64,000 bases of DNA from Candidatus Saccharibacteria bacterium oral taxon 488. Its GTDB lineage: Bacteria > Patescibacteriota > Saccharimonadia > Saccharimonadales > Saccharimonadaceae. The translations under genes were made by a program, and so were the position numbers. The stretch is from contig CP047920.1 in the NCBI GenBank assembly GCA_010202645.1, forward strand, positions 744,001 to 808,000, read 5' to 3'. The notes beneath the pieces were generated by a model. It was not told the DNA's origin. It did not search any database and saw only the letters and a program-made list of their open reading frames with translations. Of the stretch, positions 45,546 to 55,016 are shown piece after piece (within the stretch, counting starts at the first letter, position 1; each line of letters opens with the position of its first letter).

Positions 45546-46279
45546 TTGATAGTCCTCGCACTGGCTTTGTTAAGATTTGGCTGGGTATTCTGCGCCATAT
45601 TCACCGCTGCATCCGCGCCGGAAATCTGCCCGTCGCGGACAATAATTTCCCGATCAGCATAGGCGGCAATTGTCGGTTCGTGCGTCACCATGATGACTGT
45701 TGTGCCGTGCTCTTTGGCGGTTTTAATGAATAGCTCCATAACTCTCTCTGAATTCAGACTGTCCAGCGAGCCAGTCGGCTCATCAGCAAATAGTACTTTT
45801 GGCTCAATCACCATCGCCCGGGCAATCGCTACCCGCTGCATTTGTCCGCCCGACAACTCGCCAAGCATACTGTCAGCTTTACTCGCCAGCTCAACCTTAT
45901 TCAGCCATGTTTTCGCCTGTTGATAGGCTTCTTTACGCTTGACGCCGTTAAGCAGTAGCGGCAGCGCCACATTATCCAGCGCTGTCAGCTCTGGCACCAA
46001 CTGTCCAAACTGAAAGACAAAGCCAAAGCTGGTGCGCCGTAAAATACTGCGCTGATCATCGCTCAGTTTGTCAATCCGCCGGCCATCAAAGTCAATCTCG
46101 CCACTATCAACCTTGGTAATCGCCGCCAAGCTATGCAGCAGCGTCGACTTACCAGAGCCCGACGGACCCATAATCGCCAGCACCTCGCCCGCCTCGACAT
46201 CCAAGCTGACGCCGCGCAGCGCGTGCGTTTGCCCGAACGACTTCTTAATATTTTTAGCGCTAATTATTGGTTTGCTCAT
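45542..46279 (-). CDS. ABC transporter ATP-binding protein (LolD/MacB type)
   Basis: A 245-residue ATPase: Walker A GPSGSGKST, signature LSGGQMQR, Walker B VLFADEPTGSLDS and H-loop VTHEPTIAAYADR, characteristic of the MacB/LolD/BceA group. The C-terminus carries 25 extra polar residues. It overlaps the padR gene by 20 bases and the permease by 4, so the three form one autoregulated operon. Confidence 0.94.
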   Translation of the reverse strand: MSKPIISAKNIKKSFGQTHALRGVSLDVEAGEVLAIMGPSGSGKSTLLHSLAAITKVDSGEIDFDGRRIDKLSDDQRSILRRTSFGFVFQFGQLVPELTALDNVALPLLLNGVKRKEAYQQAKTWLNKVELASKADSMLGELSGGQMQRVAIARAMVIEPKVLFADEPTGSLDSLNSERVMELFIKTAKEHGTTVIMVTHEPTIAAYADREIIVRDGQISGADAAVNMAQNTQPNLNKASARTIK

Positions 46280-46802
46280 GCAAAATTTCCTCCTTTAGCC
46301 GCGTTAACCGCGAAATAGTTAATTCAATCCAGCGCAAATCCGCCTCCAAATGATACAGTGCATGATCGATCAGCAGCATGTCCGACAAACTGCTATCGCG
46401 CCGCCGCGCTGTCAGCTCGCGCATCCGCTGGATGTGCGCCTGCCGTTGGTTATCCAGATACGGCGACGCATCGCCGTCTTTCAAAATCGCCAATACCGCC
46501 TTGATATACATCGTCGCTTGCAGCTGTGGTGACGGCGCCTCTGGTGATTCCAACCATGCTTGTAAATCCTGCTTACCCTCATCGGTAATTTCATACCGAA
46601 CCCGATCCGGCCCACCCGATTCGCTGGTGTCGGCAATCTCTTTGACCTTGTTATCGCGTTTGAGCCGCGCCAAAGTTGAATATATCTGACCAGTTAAAAT
46701 TGGCTTATCTTTGCCAAAATAACCGTCATATTTTTTCTTCAACTCATAGCCGTAATTTGACTCTTCCGCTAAAAAACCTAACAGTATATATTGAACGCTC
46801 AT
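46260..46802 (-). CDS. PadR-family transcriptional regulator
   Basis: About 180 residues: a PadR winged helix (MSVQYILLGFLAEESNYGYELKK to IYSTLARLKRDNKV, then RVRYEITDEGKQDLQAWL) and a C-terminal helical dimerisation domain. The frame is open 26 codons upstream, but minus-strand TATAGT ends six bases before the ATG at 46802, and translation from further up would run through the operators. It probably represses its own operon, the MacB-like exporter, and releases on binding a drug-like ligand. Confidence 0.88.
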   Translation of the reverse strand: MSVQYILLGFLAEESNYGYELKKKYDGYFGKDKPILTGQIYSTLARLKRDNKVKEIADTSESGGPDRVRYEITDEGKQDLQAWLESPEAPSPQLQATMYIKAVLAILKDGDASPYLDNQRQAHIQRMRELTARRRDSSLSDMLLIDHALYHLEADLRWIELTISRLTRLKEEILHEQTNN

Positions 46803-46810
46803 ACTCTTAC

Positions 46811-46827
46811 TATACACCCAGTGTTTA
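46811..46827. promoter_or_regulatory. Putative PadR operator 1
   Basis: TATACAC-CCA-GTGTTTA, one mismatch from a perfect palindrome, overlapping the padR -10 box (46809-46814). Its centre is 33 bases, about three helical turns, from operator 2. Confidence 0.7.
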
Positions 46828-46843
46828 GTTATTGCAAGAGTTT

Positions 46844-46860
46844 TATACACTCGGTGTATA
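46844..46860. promoter_or_regulatory. Putative PadR operator 2
   Basis: TATACAC-TCG-GTGTATA, a perfect seven-base palindrome with three-base spacer upstream of the padR promoter. Confidence 0.72.
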
Positions 46861-46988
46861 GTTGCTATTACAACGTCCATTCACCCTATTGACACAGCAT
46901 CCGCCCCATCACAGATAGCTCACCCCACCAAACCACCACGACCAGTAGCCCACCTCGCCAGAATACAGACTATTATTCAATTTTAGCG

Positions 46989-46994
46989 TATAAT
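46989..46994 (+). promoter_or_regulatory. -10 box of CxxC membrane protein operon, leaderless layout
   Basis: TATAAT ends six bases before the ATG at 47001. The 120 bases between here and the PadR operators show no other signal. Confidence 0.6.
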
Positions 46995-47000
46995 AGGTTC

Positions 47001-47609
47001 ATGGCACAGTTTTGCCGGGTATACCGTAAACAGCGATCGGTTAAGTCAGCTCTGTTGGGAATTGGCAAAATTCTCAGATTGCCACGATACTTACTACTAG
47101 CAGTTGTCTTATCTTTGCTTTTTGCACTCATTATTTTCTTTGCCATCAACGCTAATTTTTATGGCCCGCTGATGATGTCGCGACTGCCGATACTGGATAA
47201 GGTTGCCCTTTTGGGAACCATGTTTATTGACATATTCAAACAAGGTTTCACCTCGCCAAACGGTGCACTATTACTCATGGTGTCGACCCTCCAAGGACTG
47301 TCAATTACCGTCGTCATTTTCACTGCCAAGAAAAATAAGCGTAGTGAACAGTCGGTCACTAGACAGGTCGGGCTTAGTGGCTTGGCCTCCGTGGCTGCCG
47401 CTATCGGTTTGGGCTGTGTTCCCTGCGGCACGTCACTCATCCTGCCGCTCGTTGCCGTGTTCTTCTCAGGCGCCGCCGCAGCCACTGCCGCCACTGTCGC
47501 CAGCACTCTCGTTCTGATCTTAGCGCTACTTCTGAGCCTCTTTTCACTCTACAAATCTGGACAAATCGCCTTTATGTATACCGAGTTAGCAAAACAGGAG
47601 GAATTATGA
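47001..47609 (+). CDS. Polytopic membrane protein with CVPC motif, likely DsbA partner
   Basis: A 202-residue protein with four or five membrane segments (about 28-50, 62-80, 86-108, 125-150, 155-185). Cys139-Val-Pro-Cys142 lies at the edge of a hydrophobic segment, GLGCVPCGTSLILPL, recalling the paired cysteines of DsbB, VKOR or CcdA-like electron carriers, though no such family is clear. It overlaps the DsbA-like gene by four bases. The obvious inference is a membrane partner that recycles DsbA. Leaderless start as noted. Confidence 0.72.
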   Translation: MAQFCRVYRKQRSVKSALLGIGKILRLPRYLLLAVVLSLLFALIIFFAINANFYGPLMMSRLPILDKVALLGTMFIDIFKQGFTSPNGALLLMVSTLQGLSITVVIFTAKKNKRSEQSVTRQVGLSGLASVAAAIGLGCVPCGTSLILPLVAVFFSGAAAATAATVASTLVLILALLLSLFSLYKSGQIAFMYTELAKQEEL

Positions 47610-48322
47610 ATCGACAAAAAACAGCCGGCATAGCACTCATTTGGGTCATCCTGGGGATTATGATCACGGGAATTGTAGCACTATTTATTTATGGTATTGT
47701 CAATCGCCCACCAAATCGCCACATTGGTGACGGCAAGCCGTGGAATGAAAAAATGTCGCAAGGCTCTGCCGAAGCCAAGCACGTGTTCGTTGATTACACT
47801 GATTATTTTTGTTCGTTTTGTGCCGAAGTCGAAGCAGCCACCAACACCAATTTTTTCAAGAATGACTATATCAAATCAGGCAAAGTTCGTTATGAACACC
47901 GCGTAGTCACGCTGCTCAAGGAGGTCACTAACAACACCGAATCTGGCGCCCACGCTGCGTTCTGTGCCGCCGACCAAGACAAATATTGGCAATATACCCA
48001 CGACATCGTGCCGCGCATTAAACGTGATTATTTTGACAAAGGAATTGGTGTGAAAAACGTTGCCGTGCCGCAAAAAATTCCACCGCTGCCGTTAGAATAT
48101 TTCCTAACTTCTGCCAATAGTGTCGGCATGGACGAGGCAAAATTTGCTGATTGTATGACTAAGAAACCGCACCAAAATGAGATTGAGAATAATACCAAGA
48201 AAGCCCTTTCGCTTGGCGTGAGCGGCCTGCCATACATGGTAGTCAATGACTATGTCGCCAGTGGATTTATGGGCGGCGAAAATGGGCTGAAGGCAATTTT
48301 GAAAGCCGGCGGAGCGTACTGA
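47606..48322 (+). CDS. DsbA-family oxidoreductase, membrane-anchored (CSFC)
   Basis: A 238-residue protein: membrane helix at about 10-31, then a DsbA-like domain with active site C69-S-F-C72 in DYTDYFCSFC and cis-proline loop GVSGLPYMVVND. Two further cysteines (AAFCAAD, FADCMTK) are present in the insertion. A GGAGG site precedes the ATG. It is the middle gene of a three-gene operon with the CVPC membrane protein and the deacetylase. Confidence 0.87.
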   Translation: MNRQKTAGIALIWVILGIMITGIVALFIYGIVNRPPNRHIGDGKPWNEKMSQGSAEAKHVFVDYTDYFCSFCAEVEAATNTNFFKNDYIKSGKVRYEHRVVTLLKEVTNNTESGAHAAFCAADQDKYWQYTHDIVPRIKRDYFDKGIGVKNVAVPQKIPPLPLEYFLTSANSVGMDEAKFADCMTKKPHQNEIENNTKKALSLGVSGLPYMVVNDYVASGFMGGENGLKAILKAGGAY

Positions 48323-49842
48323 TGCCCACCAAAAAAATACAAAGTAAGCCTCAAAAATCATCGGTAAAACGACAATCAGCTCGGTCTAGTCGTGGGCCAA
48401 AAACTAATACAGCTCCTGCGAACCGACCCAGACTGAGCAGTATTTTATTCACTACACTGCTTTTACTGGTAGTGACCGCGATAGGCGTATTGTTCTACTT
48501 CCACTCCAAGCAACCACCAGCGCAGCGCCCAACGGTCTTGGAAGATGAAAAATATTACTTCACCGACTCACGCTATGCTGGCATCCGCTCCAAGTTCGTA
48601 ACACGCGACACCAAACACGAAAAAGTCTCAATTGAATACCCAATCACCAGCAATTCCAAAATCAACAAGCTCATCGCCCGAGCAATTGACCGCGCCGACG
48701 GCGATTTTCGCCACACCGCCACTAATGCTCCGACATTCGACCGGCCAATGACAGAGGCGATTAGTTATCAAGTGACGCATAATAATTCGACCGCTCTGTC
48801 GATGATCGTCAATATTAAACAAGATATGCACGGCGCGCATCCGGTGTCACTAACGCATTTTTGGACGTTTGACAAAAAGTCTGGCGAGGTGATTGGCTTG
48901 GATAATTTGACTGAAAAATCAGAGGAAGCCATCAAGGCAATCGTGGCAGCTGCCCGGCACAACGTCGCGCAAACCATCAAGCAGCGCCAGCAACCAGAAG
49001 CAAATCTTGATGAGATGATCACCAAGGAGGCGTTATCGAACTTCACCATCACTGATGATGGTAACACCTTGGCTTGGCCGATTGGACAGGCGTCGCTCTT
49101 GCCGTCAGCCTACGGCGAAATGACAATCAAAGTACCGATCGCTGCCGTTGCCAAATATCTGCAAAATCCGACAGCCCGGAAACTAGCTAATATCCCCAAG
49201 CCGCCAGAACCAAAACCAAAGCCAGCGCCCGCCGCGCCGCCAGCCGCGAATTCTGGGGGTAAAGTGATCGCCTTAACATTTGACGACGGGCCGGGGCCGT
49301 ACACTGCGCAGCTATTGGATATTTTGGATCAGCATGGTGCTAAGGCGACGTTTTTCTTGATCGGCAGCAAAGTCTCCGCGCAAGCCGATGTACTGCGGCG
49401 CATGCACGCGCGCGGCCATCAATTAGGCAATCATTCGTGGTCGCACCCAGAACTGCCTAAATTGCCAATTGACCAAATTGCCGGCGAAATCGACCGCACT
49501 AACGACGCCATCAAGCAAGCCACCGGCGTCACACCGGCTATTTTACGCCCGCCTTATGGCGCCGTCAATGGTGTTGTCCTGGAACAGATTCGTACACGTG
49601 GTATGTCGTCAATCTTGTGGTCAGTTGACACGCGGGACTGGGCTGATCGCAATAGCCAAATCGTCTGTTCACGCGCCGTCGCTGGCGCCCACCCTGGAGC
49701 CATCATCTTGATGCACGACATTCACCAAACGTCAGTTGGCGCCGTACCGTGCATCCTCAGCGCGCTGAAGCAGCAGGGGTATTCGTTTGTGACCGTGCAG
49801 GGACTACTCGGTAATATGGCGGCGGGAGCTGGGTATCCGTAG
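48322..49842 (+). CDS. Polysaccharide deacetylase with PdaC-like N-domain
   Basis: A 506-residue protein: basic N-terminus and membrane helix (about 35-58), an outer domain like DUF3298/DUF4163 of PdaC (about 75-285), a Pro/Ala linker, then a NodB domain. NodB motifs are TFDDGPGP (near 320), NHSWSHPEL (near 372), RPPYGAVN (near 412), VDTRDW (near 435) and LMHDIH (near 463), complete for metal-dependent N-deacetylation of peptidoglycan or chitin-like glycans. Its ATG overlaps the dsbA-like stop as TGATG. The two conserved-looking cysteines in NodB (QIVCSRA, AVPCILS) may be DsbA substrates. Confidence 0.9.
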   Translation: MPTKKIQSKPQKSSVKRQSARSSRGPKTNTAPANRPRLSSILFTTLLLLVVTAIGVLFYFHSKQPPAQRPTVLEDEKYYFTDSRYAGIRSKFVTRDTKHEKVSIEYPITSNSKINKLIARAIDRADGDFRHTATNAPTFDRPMTEAISYQVTHNNSTALSMIVNIKQDMHGAHPVSLTHFWTFDKKSGEVIGLDNLTEKSEEAIKAIVAAARHNVAQTIKQRQQPEANLDEMITKEALSNFTITDDGNTLAWPIGQASLLPSAYGEMTIKVPIAAVAKYLQNPTARKLANIPKPPEPKPKPAPAAPPAANSGGKVIALTFDDGPGPYTAQLLDILDQHGAKATFFLIGSKVSAQADVLRRMHARGHQLGNHSWSHPELPKLPIDQIAGEIDRTNDAIKQATGVTPAILRPPYGAVNGVVLEQIRTRGMSSILWSVDTRDWADRNSQIVCSRAVAGAHPGAIILMHDIHQTSVGAVPCILSALKQQGYSFVTVQGLLGNMAAGAGYP

Positions 49843-49878
49843 AATCGTAGCCGGATATTAACAATGTAGCTGCGGCAA

Positions 49879-50109
49879 CTACTCTGTCTTATCCACCTCA
49901 AAAACCTTATATTTCGAAGCTACGCCGCGCAGTAATTTTACCTTTGATACAGCCACGCCAAAGTATTTTGCTAGCAACTTCGCCGCCGCCATATTTGCCC
50001 GCCCTTCAATGGCTGGAGCCTTGGTGTAAATCGTCAGCACACCATCGTCACCAACCACCACTTCTTCGCGGTGGCGGGAGTTGGGTTTGAGGTGGATAGA
50101 GATTTTCAT
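49879..50109 (-). CDS. DUF167 (YggU-family) protein
   Basis: A 76-residue protein with the YggU signature: KAPAIEGRANMAAAKLLAKYFGV and VKLLRGVASKYKVFEV. A widespread small alpha/beta fold of unknown role. It begins two bases after the hsdR stop, so it may ride on the hsdR transcript. Confidence 0.9.
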   Translation of the reverse strand: MKISIHLKPNSRHREEVVVGDDGVLTIYTKAPAIEGRANMAAAKLLAKYFGVAVSKVKLLRGVASKYKVFEVDKTE

Positions 50110-50111
50110 AC

Positions 50112-53100
50112 TTAATCCAGCAAACTCGCTCCGCCAGCGTCATACGCCGCGCGCTTATGACTCCACTCGTTACCATAGCGCTTGGCCTGCTCTAATACCA
50201 TGTCAGTTGCCAACGCCTGCTGATCTGGCGGGTAGCCATATTTTGCCAGCGTCTTTTTGACGTTAACTTTCAGTTTTGCCTGAACATTCCTGCGCTCTGC
50301 CCAGTCAATCGTAGCATCACGACGCACTTGCTCTAGCAACACTTTTGCGATATCGCGCAGTTGCGCGTCACCCAGCACTTCACGGGCACTGCCATTTTCA
50401 ACCAGCGCATCATAAAAGATAATCTCATCCTCGCTGAGGCCATCAACTGCGCCATTCTCAACAGTCTGGCGAATTTGCTGTCCAATGTTGATCAATTCCT
50501 CAATCACCTGTGCCGCCTCGATCGTCCCATTTCTATACCGCGTCAAGGCTTGATTTAGCAAGTCAGAGAACTTCGTATCCTTGGCATAATTTCGCGAAAA
50601 TCGTAACTTGATTTCATCAGCCAGCAGTTTTTGCAACGCTTCCACTGCCAAATTCTTGCGCTCCATGTTACGAATTTCCGCCAAAAACTCATCGCTCAAA
50701 ATTGACAGTTCCGGCTTTTCTAATCCCGCCGCCTCAAACACATCAACCACACCGACTGGCGCAATCGCTTTATCGACAATTTGTTTCAGCGCGCTGCGAT
50801 ACTCGGCGTCAGTCACCACCGCCGAGCTGGACACTTTCTCCAGCCGAGCTTTCACCGCCTGAAACAGCGCCACTTCTTCGCGAATTTCTAGCGCCTCGGG
50901 CCTGGGCATGACCAACGCGAATGCTTTACTCAGTTCCAAAACATGCTGCTTCAGCCGCTTCTCACCGTCTTCCAACCCTAAAATATATTCCTCGGCATCC
51001 AAAATGATTTGCAGCTGCTGGCTAGTTGGTGCGGTAAAATATCGCTGATAGTCAAAGTTACCAAACAAATCGCGTACCACTTCATAACGCATCTGCATCT
51101 GCGCCACCGCCTCAGCAATATCAAGTTGCGGTGCGCCTTGCCCACCACTTTGCGTATAGTCAGAAATAGCATCGCGCAGCGCCCCTGCTACACCCAGATA
51201 GTCAACCACCAAACCGCCGGTTTTTCCAGGAAACACTCGATTTACCCTGGCAATTGCCTGCATCAAATTATGACCCTTCAGCGGTTTATCCAGATACATG
51301 GTGTGCATATTTGGTACATCAAACCCTGTCAGCCACATGTCGCACACAATCACCAATTCAAGCGGATCATTTGGATCCTTGATGCGCTTTTCGATCGCCT
51401 TTACCCGTTGTTTATTACGAATATGCGGCTGCAAATGGTCAGGGTCGCTAGCACTACCGGTAATAATCACCTTTACCGCACCGCGTGCGTCATCGTCACT
51501 GTGCCAATCCGGCCGATATGCCACAATTTTTTCATACAAATCAGCCGCAATACTGCGGCTCATCGTCACGATCATACCTTTACCACTCAGTACATCTTGC
51601 CGGGCCTCAAAGTGCTCAATAATATCCAAAGCGATCGTATTCAGCCGCTCGCTATTACCGACGATGGCTTCTTTTTGTGCATACTCGGCCTTCAACGCAT
51701 CCTGACGACTCAGTTCTTCGCCCTCCAGCAAATCATCAACTTCCTTATCCAGCCACTGCCGCGTTGCCTCGTCCATATTCAAATCAACCAGCCGGCTCTC
51801 ATAATAAATCGGCACCGTTGCACCATCTTTCACCGCCTGCTCGACATCATAAATGTCGATATAGTCGCCAAACACTGCTGGCGTTGACTTATCGTCCGTT
51901 TCAATCGGCGTACCTGTAAAGCCAATATAGCTCGCGCCCGGCAAGGCATCGCGCATATACTTAGCATAGCCATACACCAACTGAGCATCACTGGCTCGGA
52001 CATGTGCCTTCAAGCCATATTGACTGGTGGGCCTCATCTGCCATCACGATGACATTACGTCGATCGGTCAAAATTGGCAATTTATCCTCGTCATCCTCAG
52101 GCGAGAACTTCTGGATTGTTGTAAAAATAATTCCACCCGCTTGGCGCTGCAGTAGCTTCCTGAGTTCACTCCGTGAATCAGCTTGCTTTGGATCTTCTCC
52201 CAGCAGCTCGCGACAAGTGCTAAATGTACCAAATAATTGACCATCAAGATCATTACGATCCGTCACCACCACGATGGTCGGGTTATGCAAATCACGCGAT
52301 TTCATCAGCTTGCCAGTATAAAACACCATACTCAAGCTCTTGCCCGACCCTTGCGTATGCCAAACCACGCCAGCCCGTTGGTCACCGCGTTCACTACTAG
52401 CTGCCAGCGTCCGATCAAGCGCTTTATTCACCACCCAATATTGATGATAAGCGGCAACTTTTTTGATTAATTTATCGCCATCGCCCCGCTCAAACACGAT
52501 AAAATTCTGCACCATATCCAGCAAGCGTTCAGGCGTACACACACCGCGCAGCAATACCTCCAGCATCGGCACGTTGCCAACTTCCTTCTCGCCGTCAATC
52601 GTTTTCCACGGCATCATTCGCTCCAGCGGACTGGTGATCGTCCCCATTTCGGCTTCTAGTCCATCGCTCGTTACGCATAATTCATTAAAGCGGAACAGAT
52701 CACTAACCTCTCGCTTGTACGTCTGAATCTGCTGATATGCCGCCGCCAAATCCGCCTTCGTATCGGCCGCATTTTTCAGCTCAATCACCACCAGGGGTAA
52801 CCCATTCACAAATAGCACAATGTCCGGCCGGCGATTATAATCGCCCTGCAGAACCGTCAGCTGATTGACCGCCGCAAAATCGTTGTTGCGTGGCGAGGTA
52901 AAATCAACCACCCGCACGATATCATGTTTCACTTCGCCACTTGGCGTGCGATACTGCACTGGCACGCCTGCTACCAGTAGTTGATGAAATTCGTGATTAT
53001 TCTCAATTAAACTTGGTTTACTAATCTGCGTTAACCGCCGCATCGCTTCCTTCAAGGCTGGTTCTGGAATGTGCGGATTGAGCCGCGACAAAGCACTATA

Positions 53101-53241
53101 TATCCGCCCAGGCAACACCACCTGCCGCAGCTCACGCTCAGCCATAGCACCATCCGGACCAATATCCGGTCCGTGCAGAATTTGCCAGCCGAGATTAGCC
53201 AGAATATCAAGCGCGTATTGTTTGATTTGAGATTCGGTCAT
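50112..53241 (-). pseudogene. hsdR: Type I restriction endonuclease subunit HsdR, frameshifted at DEAH
   Basis: Joined length about 1040 residues. N-terminal part (to about 52026): nuclease region RPDIVLFVNGLPLVVIELK (the PD-ExK motif), Walker A TQGSGKS, and DEAH near codon 405. The C-terminal part restarts with SQYGLKAHV and has helicase motifs [16 protein letters not shown] and QAIARVNR. Comparison with the family's DEAHRSQYG shows that two bases are missing between CAC and AGT at about 52026. It is not a homopolymer, so true inactivation is plausible; sequencing error cannot be excluded. A TACAAT box with TG extension lies upstream. Confidence 0.88.
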
Positions 53242-53314
53242 AGATATTTATTAATCATTACCAGTCAGCTACATTCTAATTTTATAGCCATTGTAGCACA
53301 AATCAAACATGACC

Positions 53315-54073
53315 CTAAGACATCTTTACCACAGCGACAGCTTTGGCAGCTATACTATACGCGCTCAAATTGTTTACATCTTGCTCACTAATAACGATAG
53401 GCGGCAAATCTTCTGTAGATTCTGACTCCAGAATAATCTGCTGGTTCTTAGCATCCTTGCGGAATTTCTTAAGATTTGCTGCTCCACCAATAATCGAAAT
53501 GACATGATCACCATCCTTTGGACAGTAATTATCTTCCTTCCGAGCGATGATATAATCTCCATCATCGACCGATCTACCCCCAATATCAGCCTTATTCATA
53601 GAATGGCCAGAAGCCTTCAAGGCAAAGAGATTATGAAAATCAGATATAGAAACAGTGCTAGGGGTTATTTTTAGATACCCTTCTATCCTATCTTGAGCAA
53701 ATGTCAAAGCCTCACCACAGTTAACATACCCATAGTAGGGTATGTTAATCATCCCATCTACCACTTGGTTATCTTTTGGTTTAGATATCGTGCCTGTTTT
53801 ATAGTTCTTAACCAGTTTTCCTTTTTTGACAAGTTGGTCTATAGCAAATTGAACCTTGTATGGATGGTCAATGTCAAGTGTCTTAGCTAACCTGTAATAC
53901 GTATGCGTACTTAGGTTAACTGTTTCAGCTAGGTCAAGAAGCTTTTTTTGTACTTCATTCACATTAACACTATAGCAAACATTGCTTAATCTATCAAGTG
54001 AGTTGCTTATTTTACTTGCTCCGCTACATATAGCGTTTTCATGCTTGGCAAATAAATCGCGATGTGCTACCAT
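53315..54073 (-). CDS. S24/LexA-like self-cleaving transcriptional regulator
   Basis: A 252-residue protein with an N-terminal winged-helix region (about 38-90: VQKKLLDLAETVNLSTHTYYRLAK) and a C-terminal S24 peptidase domain: putative cleavage bond Cys119-Gly120 in YVNCGEAL, catalytic Ser158 in SGHSM, and Lys near 202 in ANLKKF. RecA-stimulated self-cleavage would link it to DNA damage. It sits between the PIN gene and hsdR, suggesting control of the locus. Minus-strand TATAAC ends seven bases before the ATG. Confidence 0.82.
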   Translation of the reverse strand: MVAHRDLFAKHENAICSGASKISNSLDRLSNVCYSVNVNEVQKKLLDLAETVNLSTHTYYRLAKTLDIDHPYKVQFAIDQLVKKGKLVKNYKTGTISKPKDNQVVDGMINIPYYGYVNCGEALTFAQDRIEGYLKITPSTVSISDFHNLFALKASGHSMNKADIGGRSVDDGDYIIARKEDNYCPKDGDHVISIIGGAANLKKFRKDAKNQQIILESESTEDLPPIVISEQDVNNLSAYSIAAKAVAVVKMS

Positions 54074-54114
54074 AGAACTAGTTATATACCTAACGTAAAA
54101 AAGGGGGTATATAA

Positions 54115-54139
54115 AAACACCAGCTGGTAACTGGTGTTT
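54115..54139. promoter_or_regulatory. Hairpin/palindromes between the S24 regulator and the divergent gene
   Basis: AAACACCAG pairs with CTGGTGTTT around seven bases; the core also contains the palindrome ACCAGCTGGT. Near 54145-54175, ACATATGT and ATATATGTGC form more symmetric sequence. In a divergent gap of 167 bases this may be the regulator's operator or a terminator-like structure. Confidence 0.45.
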
Positions 54140-54240
54140 AAGTACATATGTAGACCGGCAGTCGTATATATGTGCTTCTCATCTTACCATAAATATCAAT
54201 AGTAAACTAGGCTTAGACCTGGGGAAAGACGAGAAGTTTT

Positions 54241-54957
54241 ATGAATAAACTTACTCTTGGGGACTCCGTCCTCAACCTACAAATACTAAAACAACACACG
54301 ACCGTGGTCGTCGAGCCAACATCGCAAATGGGCGGGACATATGACTCGGCTGAGATAACGACTGTTTTCACGGCCAACAACGACCAAGAACGTGAGATAG
54401 AATTCATCCTACCCTACTCAACGGTCAAGTTCAGCGCATCAATTGCTGTTATCTCAGCCGGAGAACAAGCCTATAGTGAGCGGATAGCACAAGTGGGTCG
54501 TATAAAAGGTGATCTATCTAGGATCAAGCCATACCTACAAAAGATCGGCCTGTCCGAGGACCAATACGATACTGATAAGGAGTTAAAGTCTATAGCCAAA
54601 CAGTTTAGGGCTGGAAAGCTGAAGTTACCGCAAGGACAGGTAACTATCAAAATTCAACTGTCAGCCGTCATTGATGAAATCACTGGCGAAGATGGAGTGA
54701 AGCGCTATTCATTTAAAGCCTACTCTCCACTACCAGCGTTTAGTATGACTGGCGATGGGGTACCGCTGACACTCACGGCCCTATTCAAGGGAGACGAGGT
54801 CATCAGGCCACAAGATATTACCTACAATATCACTAATCCCTTTGGCGATGGTACGAATCCAGTAATGGAGATACCAAATCAACAACTCGGCGAAGATATT
54901 ACTTTCTTCTGGAAGTGGCAAACTGACCCAGTGGTTGAATTTAGGTACCACTATTAA
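54241..54957 (+). CDS. Unknown protein divergent from the S24 regulator
   Basis: A 238-residue acidic, soluble protein without signal peptide or membrane segment. It appears beta-rich at both ends (TTVVVEPTSQMGGTYDSAEI; PVVEFRYHY) with a helical stretch at about 85-120. I recognise no family. It is the only plus-strand gene inside the hsd locus. A strong terminator follows. Possible roles are immunity, antitoxin or restriction control, none supported directly. Confidence 0.65.
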   Translation: MNKLTLGDSVLNLQILKQHTTVVVEPTSQMGGTYDSAEITTVFTANNDQEREIEFILPYSTVKFSASIAVISAGEQAYSERIAQVGRIKGDLSRIKPYLQKIGLSEDQYDTDKELKSIAKQFRAGKLKLPQGQVTIKIQLSAVIDEITGEDGVKRYSFKAYSPLPAFSMTGDGVPLTLTALFKGDEVIRPQDITYNITNPFGDGTNPVMEIPNQQLGEDITFFWKWQTDPVVEFRYHY

Positions 54958-54973
54958 TAGATAGATGGGTCGG

Positions 54974-55002
54974 AAAGAGTCGAGTATGGTCTCGGCTCTT
55001 TT
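54974..55002 (+). terminator. Terminator of the divergent unknown gene
   Basis: AAAGAGTCGAG pairs with CTCGGCTCTTT with one mismatch around six bases, ending in TTTT, 16 bases past the stop. Confidence 0.8.
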
Positions 55003-55016
55003 CAAATTAATTTATT

